DNA of 64,000 nucleotides, taken from the NCBI GenBank assembly GCA_021234155.1, contig JAJEKV010000297.1, positions 124,001-188,000 on the forward strand. The letters run 5' to 3'. The position numbers were made by a program, and so were the translations under genes. The notes beneath the pieces are model-generated. The model did no database searches. It had not been told where the DNA came from and saw only the letters and a list, made by a program, of their open reading frames with translations. The stretch is from Isoetes taiwanensis. Its lineage: Eukaryota; Streptophyta; Lycopodiopsida; Isoetales; Isoetaceae. Each line of letters begins with the position of its first letter. The stretch's first letter is position 1. This document shows, piece by piece, positions 57,484-64,000 of this stretch.

Positions 57484-57715
57484 TCCATGTTCACCATAGT
57501 CATCACAATCACCAAATGCACCACATTCATTACGGTCATCACGGTCATCACGGTCACCACATTCACCAAATGCACCACATTCATTACCGTCATCATAGTC
57601 AACACATTCAAAGACATGTTCCATCTTCATTATACCGTCACCACATTCATTCTGATCATCACATGCACCACATTCATTACAGTCATCACATTCAGTCAAG
57701 AACATCAATATTTCT
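57484..57715 (+). repeat. CAY-rich short tandem repeat inside the fossil
   Basis: Units such as CACCACATTCATTACGGTCA and GGTCATCAC recur ~20 times between the upstream RNase H-like domain and RT. In one frame they encode a His-rich run and in another an Ile/Thr-rich run. It is a microsatellite-like expansion within the element. Confidence 0.8.
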
Positions 57716-57759
57716 CAAGAAGATCAAGAAGAATTGGCTACTATGGGAGGAGATCTCAA

Positions 57760-59150
57760 GAGGAAGAACATGATTTGATATCTTTGTTAATCGAACTGAG
57801 GGATGTTTTAGCAATAAATTACAAGAAATTGAAAGGCATTCCATTAAAGGTTGTAGTTCATACCATTAATTTGAAACAAGGATCAAAAGCAGTCCAACAA
57901 GCTCAAAGGAGAATGAGTCCAGCTATAGAGGAACAAGTAAAGGATGAAGTCATGAAGCTTTTGGAGGCAATATTTATTGTACCAGTCCCAAATTCAGATT
58001 GGATAAGTTCTATTGTACCAGTGAAAAAGCCAAATAACTCAATCCAAGTATGCATTGATTACAGGGATCTCAACAAAGCTACTAAAAGAGATCATTTGCC
58101 TACACCATTCATAGATATTTTGTTGGATATTGTTGTAGGAAATCAGACCTATTCTTTCTTAGATGGTTATTTAGGATATAATCAGATCCAAATCCGTCTA
58201 TCACATCAAACAATTATGGCTTTTCGAACACCATTTGACATCTATGCTTATAAGATATTACCCTTTGGCCTTACAACTGCTCCAGCCACATTTAAGAGAG
58301 CTATATGACGTATGTTTTTCATGACATTTTAGACTTTTTGAGAGTCTTCATAGACGACTTAACAATATTTTCTAGTTCAAGAAGGGATTACTTGGATCAT
58401 CTCAGAAAAGTTCTTGGAAGGTGCCGATTGTATGATATAAGTTTGAATCCTGCTAAGTGTATTTTCTTCACTAAAGGAGAGAAACTATTAGGCAATTATG
58501 TTTCAGAAAATGGTTTACAAGTGGATCATGGTAAAATTGCAGCCTTGGAGAAGGTGAAACCACCTACAAATATATCATAAGTGAGAAGCTTATATGGCCA
58601 ACTTCGACTTTAGTAGGAGATATTTGCACAATTTTGCTAAAGTAACCCCTACTTGTGGATTGTATGAAGCAAGGGCAGAATTTTAGATGGAAGGAGGAAG
58701 CTCAAGAAGCATTTGAATGGTATCTTGGGACATTGGAAGAGAACCTTGCTCATTCCTCCAAGAATGAGTGAGCCATTTCATTTATTCTTCACAGTTTGGG
58801 GGCAAGCTTTGACTGTCACACTATGTCAGAAAAATCACAAAAGCATTATGATGTGAATTACTATACTAGTAGGCTGTTAACTCCACAAGAGTAGAAATAG
58901 ACTCATGTGGAGCATCTTGGGTTGGTATTGAAGTGGGTATTGAATAAATTTAGACATTATCTTCTTCCTTCACAATGGAATTCAACAAATGTACAATATA
59001 TTTACATTCATATGGATGTCAATCCCTTGCCAAGCATTTACAACAAGATAGTTCAAGATCCTAAGTTTACAAGATGGGCTCTTATCATACAAGAGTTTGG
59101 ATTAAAGTATGTTAAGATAGCTCACAAAGCTCATAACCAAGTGCCTATTT
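57760..59150 (+). pseudogene. Reverse transcriptase and RNase H region of the fossil
   Basis: RT blocks are clear: VCIDYRDLNKATKRDHLPTP, YSFLDGYLGYNQI, KILPFGLTTAPATFKR and the catalytic FIDD box with DLTIFSS. Ty3-type RNase H traces follow (YYTSRLLTPQE, then FGLKYV near 59098). Order and motifs identify Ty3/gypsy rather than Ty1/copia. Broken. Confidence 0.85.
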
Positions 59151-59347
59151 GAGTAATGGTGCTGAAATAGAAGAGGAAACAGACCAGCAAGTAACATTGC
59201 AGAATAATAGAGTATTACAAGGCTTCATTGAGACAATGGATCTTTGGTATGCTAATATCATATAGGTATTTACAATATTAGACTTATCCTTCCTCATTTT
59301 CAAAGCAACAAAAGCATGCTCTTAGAGTACAAGCAGTTGGTTATGTA

Positions 59348-60372
59348 GTGCATGAAACTATTCTTTATAAGACTATGGAAGGTCTCTTATTGAGGTGTGA
59401 TGCTGGTCAGCAGACTCATGATTTGTTGCAGCAAGCACATGATTGTCAGGGGCATTTTGCAACTAGAACAACAGCTAGGAAGATCTTTTATTGGAGGTAT
59501 TATTGGCCAACTCTTTATAAGGATACTAGAGACTTTGTGACCAAATGTGAGAAGTGTCAAAGGCATAAACAGTGAACAGGCCACAATAATATGCCATTCC
59601 ATCCTATTTCAAGCATTGGTCCATTTCGGGCCTACCAATCCTCCATCTTCCAAAGATCATAAGTATATCTTGGCAGCCACTTGTATGTTTACGAAGTGGA
59701 TTGAAGCAATTCCAGCAAAGCATGTTACAGAAAGTACCACAATAAGCTTTCTTTATCACACTTTAATTTCTCGGTTTGGTGTTTCAACCATTCTTTTGTC
59801 TGATCGGGGAACTCATTTCATAGGAAAAGTAGTAGCTCAGTTAACAGAAAAGATTGTTGTTCAACATGTGCAAGCTTCTGCTTATTATTCAAAGGAAATG
59901 GACAAGCTGAGTCTACTAACAAAATTCTAAAAGCCATCTTGGCCAAAACAGTGAAGGATAATCAGAGAATTGGCATGAAGCCTTGATAGGTGTCTTATGG
60001 AGTTTTAGATATATTTACAAGTTGGATACATGATTTACGCCATTTGAATTAGTTTATGGAGTGCAAGCTGTAATGCCTATTCATTTGGACATTCCTTTAT
60101 GTTCATTTGTGGAGCTATCTTATTATGAGAATTTACGAGAAGTTCCAACTTCAAATCAAGTGCATAATAGAATGGATGATTTGCTGCAATTGCAACAAAA
60201 AGTAAAGCTGATCAAAGATAAGTTACAGGTTGTCGATCCATTTGAGGAAGGGCAATTGGTGTTGTGCAGGACCAGTAAGAAGCATCTATCCAAATTTCAA
60301 AGACAATGGGAAGGCCCATTTCTGATTGATAAAGAGGTATCAGGTGGGGCTTTCTACTTGATGACTCCATAA
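59348..60372 (+). pseudogene. Integrase region of the fossil
   Basis: A zinc-binding HHCC module (HDLLQQAHDCQGHF, then CEKCQRHK) is followed by DDE-core remnants (YILAATCMFTKWIEAIPAKH, LISRFGVSTILLSDRGTHF). The C-terminal GPY/F-like stretch reads QRQWEGPFLIDKEV. It lies 3' of RT, as in Ty3/gypsy. No chromodomain was recognised. Broken. Confidence 0.8.
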
Positions 60373-60852
60373 AGGGAATTGTTGCCTAATCCTAGAAATG
60401 GCAAGGATCTCAGGCCTTATTTTGAAAGAAAAGTGTTATTCTAAGGAATTCAGCTTTGGCATAGCTCCAATTATAGGGAATTGGTGAAGAATTTTGAGGT
60501 TACAGCAGATCATTTTTCTATAAAAACAGAGCATGACACATGATCTCTCATATATCAATGGATGTATTTCAGCGAGACGAATCCAACGAGCCATAGTACA
60601 GGTCAAACAGAGCTCTAGAACTCAAGATACCAGCTTTTAAAGTTTGCTATAGAGGCTATGTTTCGTCACAGTTGGACCAGTTTGCTTTGTACCAGTTATT
60701 TGGGTTTTTCTTTTAGGAAGTTATATTTCTTTTATATATATATATATATATGTAAAGGTGTCATTTGGGCACATGTCCCAAGAACCGTACTGGTATATTT
60801 TGTTGTGGGTTCTCCGCCACGGAGTGGCACATTTTCCCACTGTGTTTGCCAC
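60373..60852 (+). other. 3' non-coding part of the fossil before the 3' LTR
   Basis: Contains a (TA)n run near 60735-60752 and a CCGCCACGGAGTGGC hairpin near 60822. No coding content was seen. Confidence 0.5.
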
Positions 60853-61041
60853 TGTTGGGATGGTATAGGAGACCGTATACATATTCGTATATTGGAGGTA
60901 TATATACATGTATGTATACACATGTATACGTGGAGGAGATATGCACGTATGCATTGTGTACATGGGCATCCATTATGATAATTGTATTATCTGAGCAGAG
61001 GGAGAAAACAGAGACGGTGTATAAGAGGGAGATTATCTTAA
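60853..61041 (+). repeat. 3' LTR, left segment
   Basis: Matches the first ~190 bp of the 5' LTR, ending at TTAA where a DNA element has inserted. The LTR resumes at 63742. Confidence 0.9.
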
Positions 61042-63737
61042 CACTCGAGTTGTCCGGGGACCATTTCAGGTCCATGGATCAGAAATGCTCCACCACATCC
61101 CCTGCCACTTAAACCCATATATCTCACAAGAGAAATTTTAATTTTATAATCTACCACCACTCTTTGAGACTTCACTTGATTTTTAACGACTTATGAGAAT
61201 TTCATGACCACTAGATTTGCCGTTATATTGGTATGATTGTTCAAACTTTTAAGAAATTGACAGTTTTTATAGCACTTTAGAACTGCGTTCTTCAATTTTG
61301 TAGCATAAAAGTGTCTAAAGCTTACTAACTATGAAAATAATTGCTATATTATGATAAAACACATTGATTTACATGTTTCTCTCCGTGGACGATAAAATCA
61401 TATTCTATTCTATTCTATTCTATTCTATTCTATGTTTCCATGTTTAGCCACTATCATCTGATATAAGTTGAAGTTGCCAAACCCTATTTTGCTTAAAAAT
61501 GTTGCATGAGGTTGGAGAATTATTTCTCTCTTACTATTACAAGTTTTGGCTTAATTCTTGTGACAATACATCCGTAACAACACCAGCTACAGTTTAAGGA
61601 ATTTTTTAGATGTTCATATATTATATTACTATCGTTATTAACTAAAGAAATTATCATACAGAATTCACAAATTTAAATATAAGTTAAAGTGCTTCAATAA
61701 ACCTGATCTATAAGTCTAACACGGATAGTAAATGATGCATTCTACTTAATTCTATATAGGAATCTACTCTATCAACTTAAATATAGTGTAACTAGAGTAT
61801 AACCATGCATTATCTAGATCTAAACAAGATCCTAATATAGTAGGACGAACACATTGAATGGTTCAAAATGTGCATTGATTACACCATTATAAGTCTAAAA
61901 CTCAACAATGATGTAGTTAATGATGGTTATTGATGAATGGAGGACAATATCACAAAGTTTGACCATGACTATAAATAAATAGATTAAAAGACTTTCCATA
62001 CCTGTTTTTCTAGTTCATCCAAAAGATTAACTTATTGCACTACATTTCTTGCATAAGACTTTCAAACGATACAATATATGATAAAAAAAGATATAGAGAT
62101 TTTTGACGTGGTCTTATTAGAAAAAAAAATGAAGAAACCTACTTATTTCTTACTTTATCATAAAGTTAGTCGATATGTGGCTGCTCCAAAGTGCTATAGT
62201 TTAAGTAGGACCATGGTACATGTAGATCACATTTTTATGATATATTATAATTTTTATGAGTGTGAACCTTTGTTGGCAATATGTATCTCTCAAATTTCAT
62301 GTTAGAATAACATATTACATACAAGATTTGAATATAAATAGGCATGGACTATTTATAGGTCCCGGATTGGATCAGTTGGATGGAGAAAGTCTATCTGGTT
62401 ATTTGCACTGACTCTATTCATTTTGTCCCTTACAATGATACTACAACTTCTCATCTTCTATGAGATAACTTTTGAAGGGTGTAAGTGGACGTCCATATAC
62501 ATTCAAAGCAGCCCTTAACTGCTTAGTTTTTGTGTTTCAACATCACCCTTTAGATAGAAAACTTCATCTAGCCAAGTAATGTTATAATATAGAATGTGGT
62601 ATATGAAATTATATTCTAAAGCATTGTATAAGATGGTTATGTTCTTGACTTTTAAATGAGAAGCCATGTGGACCAATAATTGACATCGACATAGCAGTCT
62701 AACTCGATCTTTTATAATCATAGCTTTTCATATTTTTCCTTGGTTCATTTTGCATCGCTTTCTCAATTTTGGAAAGCTTTGAAATATAGCTTTTGAAGTT
62801 CATCTTCAAGGCACAAATCTAGAGATCAAATATGGAAACCATTGGATGATAACTTGAAATTAATACAAAAAAATTTAGCCCAAACCTAGCAATAAATATT
62901 TTACTGATAGAGCATCTCATGAGCTACTAACATCCTAAAATTCAGCTTGAGATTGATTAAGATAAAGAAGTTATTGATTTAAAAAGAATTTATGGACCAG
63001 TAATGGTCTTAGGTATATAAACATTTCTTAATTTATTATGATCATGCCATTTGCTCTTTTTCTTTACTTGTTTTTGCATTGGTCGCATATCCGTACAAGC
63101 ATTCAAATATGGTTTTTTCAAGGGTTTAGGGTTTCAATAAATTTCATTCAAATTTAACAAGATAGACATCAATTAAAAGGCATTCGAAATTGTTATTATA
63201 AGTTAAAGGTGAAACTTTAAATTATAAGCCAAAAAATATTATTTGTGCTTGAAGTATTTAGTCAACTATTTATATACCAAATTTGAAGTAAAAAATCATT
63301 TCCATGCAAAAACCATTTCTAGGAACTATTATTGATCCACAGAAGACAAAAAAACAGTTTTGACCCTCTCATGTTTGACTGACTATATCTTCCTTCCTAG
63401 ACTTCGGTTTGAAACAAGGTCCTTTGTGCATTCATCCTTATCTCATTTAGAAAAATATCATTATAATGGAAAAAATAAAAAAAAATCATTTTATTGAGAC
63501 AGTTTTAGATTATATAAATATGAAACAAATAGGACTTGACCCCTGTTGATTTATCTAAGCATAACTTTCAATTTTCGAGGTATATGCATTTTTAATATTT
63601 TTCCAGTGCAACATGACTGCCATATATTAATATGTGGAAAAGGTTTTAACTGAATTTTATGCCATTGATTTTATATGGATTTTAAAGTGAACTATGCAAA
63701 TGAACCATTTATGGTCCATTAAGGGGCAACTCTAATG
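61042..63737. mobile_element. Non-autonomous DNA element with TTAA target duplication
   Basis: The 2696-bp insert splits the 3' LTR and is flanked by TTAA at 61038-61041 and 63738-63741. Its ends are imperfect inverted repeats: CACTCGAGTTGTCC on the left against CATTAGAGTTGCCC as the complement of the right end, 11 of 14 matching. GGACCAT lies just inside both ends. It is AT-rich with no transposase frame. TTAA duplication is the mark of piggyBac. The CACT start recalls CACTA elements, which duplicate 3 bp, so a 3-bp TTA or TAA reading is also possible. Family is undecided. Confidence 0.75.
61380..61431 (+). mobile_element. Extremely 5'-truncated LINE insertion (~52 bp)
   Basis: TCTCCGTGGACGATAAAATC followed by a (TATTC)n tail equals the last bases of the 46-52 kb LINE. 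It is bracketed by the 7-bp target duplication ATGTTTC (61373-61379 and 61432-61438). It lies inside the TTAA-flanked element and so is younger than that element. Confidence 0.85.
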
Positions 63738-63741
63738 TTAA

Positions 63742-63855
63742 TCTAGCAATGGAGATTATGAGTCTTTATGTTGTGCATTACATAGATCCAGTAGATTGAA
63801 GCTTGGATTATTGGTTTTTCATCCTTCTTGCAAGGTTGGAGTTTAGGCTCTAATA
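63742..63855 (+). repeat. 3' LTR, right segment
   Basis: Resumes the LTR (TCTAGCAATGGAGATTATGA to GGCTCTAATA) and matches the last ~110 bp of the 5' LTR. TGCCT follows, close to the GGCCT before the 5' LTR. Confidence 0.9.
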
Positions 63856-64000
63856 TGCCTATTTTGATTCCGCTATGTATCTATTGCGTACAATGCGAAA
63901 TGGAAATAGGCACGACCATTTCGCTTAATAGGTCATCAACCGGTCGAAGTGTTAAGGTTAGGTTAAATATTAAGGTCAGATTAGGGCCAGAGCATGCCGC

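Larger units (their letters stand above)
53283..63855 (+). mobile_element. Ty3/gypsy LTR retrotransposon with nested insertions (fossil)
   Basis: The 5' LTR is 53283-53591 (TGTTGGGG to CTAACA). The 3' LTR begins at 60853 and ends at 63855, split by a DNA element. Imperfect 5-bp flanks (GGCCT / TGCCT) fit a target duplication. TTTGGCGACC just after the 5' LTR looks like a primer-binding site; no clear polypurine tract precedes the 3' LTR. Parts in order are gag with CCHC knuckles, protease, an RNase H-like domain, RT, RNase H, integrase and a GPY/F-like tail. No chromodomain was seen. It is broken, with well over ten interruptions, and by eye about a tenth of LTR positions differ, so it is old. 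It hosts a TRIM, a TTAA-flanked element and, inside that, a LINE stub. Confidence 0.9.

Overview
This window looks like nuclear DNA from a land plant with a large, repeat-filled genome. The evidence is a plant-type ribosomal protein eL24 copy, one exon of an NDA-type alternative NAD(P)H dehydrogenase, exons of an ABCB (P-glycoprotein) transporter with GT-AG introns of 72-85 bp, Ty3/gypsy and TRIM LTR elements, and tRNA-derived SINE sequence. The background is AT-rich and interrupted by GC-rich mobile elements. A seed-free vascular plant (fern or lycophyte) or a gymnosperm would fit, but I cannot name the species. I see no gene I would call intact and complete. Single-base indels are frequent in conserved stretches, so some breaks may be residual long-read assembly errors.

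Layout: 0-15 kb is mostly AT-rich DNA with decayed host-gene pieces: an intronless eL24 pseudogene at 3.0-3.5 kb and an NDA exon at 7.4 kb. It also holds a tandem array of a SINE-like repeat on the minus strand (5.5-6.8 kb) and several short tandem duplications. From 15.8 to 18.4 kb there is a 20-bp minisatellite with a ~718-bp higher-order repeat, followed by an A-rich tandem array with a ~160-bp higher-order period. A LINE 3' fragment (19.2-20.1 kb) and a two-hairpin repeat (20.7 kb) precede an ABCB gene fragment (22.0-22.8 kb). A GC-rich ORF1-only 'half-LINE' lies on the minus strand at 26.0-27.9 kb. From 28 to 41 kb there are exon-like remnants of an unknown minus-strand gene (30.0-31.0 kb), hairpin clusters, an ACGT-rich block and long degenerate duplications. 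At 41.1-41.9 kb, four minus-strand exons splice in one phase into an unrecognised acidic C-terminus. Then come a GC-rich block, a second copy of the minisatellite motif, a 700-bp pyrimidine tract and six tandem tRNA-like units (44.5-45.05 kb).

The last 18 kb is a stack of nested elements. An old minus-strand LINE (45.5-53.1 kb) is split inside its reverse-transcriptase region by a younger plus-strand LINE (46.09-52.0 kb), whose 5' UTR is built of ~180-bp monomers. Next is an old Ty3/gypsy element (53.28-63.86 kb, LTRs ~305 bp). It carries an RNase H-like domain upstream of the RT and a nested 443-bp TRIM whose LTRs contain tRNA-like Pol III boxes. Its 3' LTR is split by a 2.7-kb element with TTAA target duplication, which itself contains a ~52-bp LINE 3'-end insertion.

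The parts are mobile elements and their passengers rather than a pathway. Three links tie them together: a shared 3'-terminal signature (TCCGTGGACG plus a short-repeat tail) on the LINE, half-LINE and LINE stubs; recurring Pol III-type boxes in three unrelated repeat families; and ACGT-core palindromes recurring at 33.7, 40.9 and 43.4 kb.
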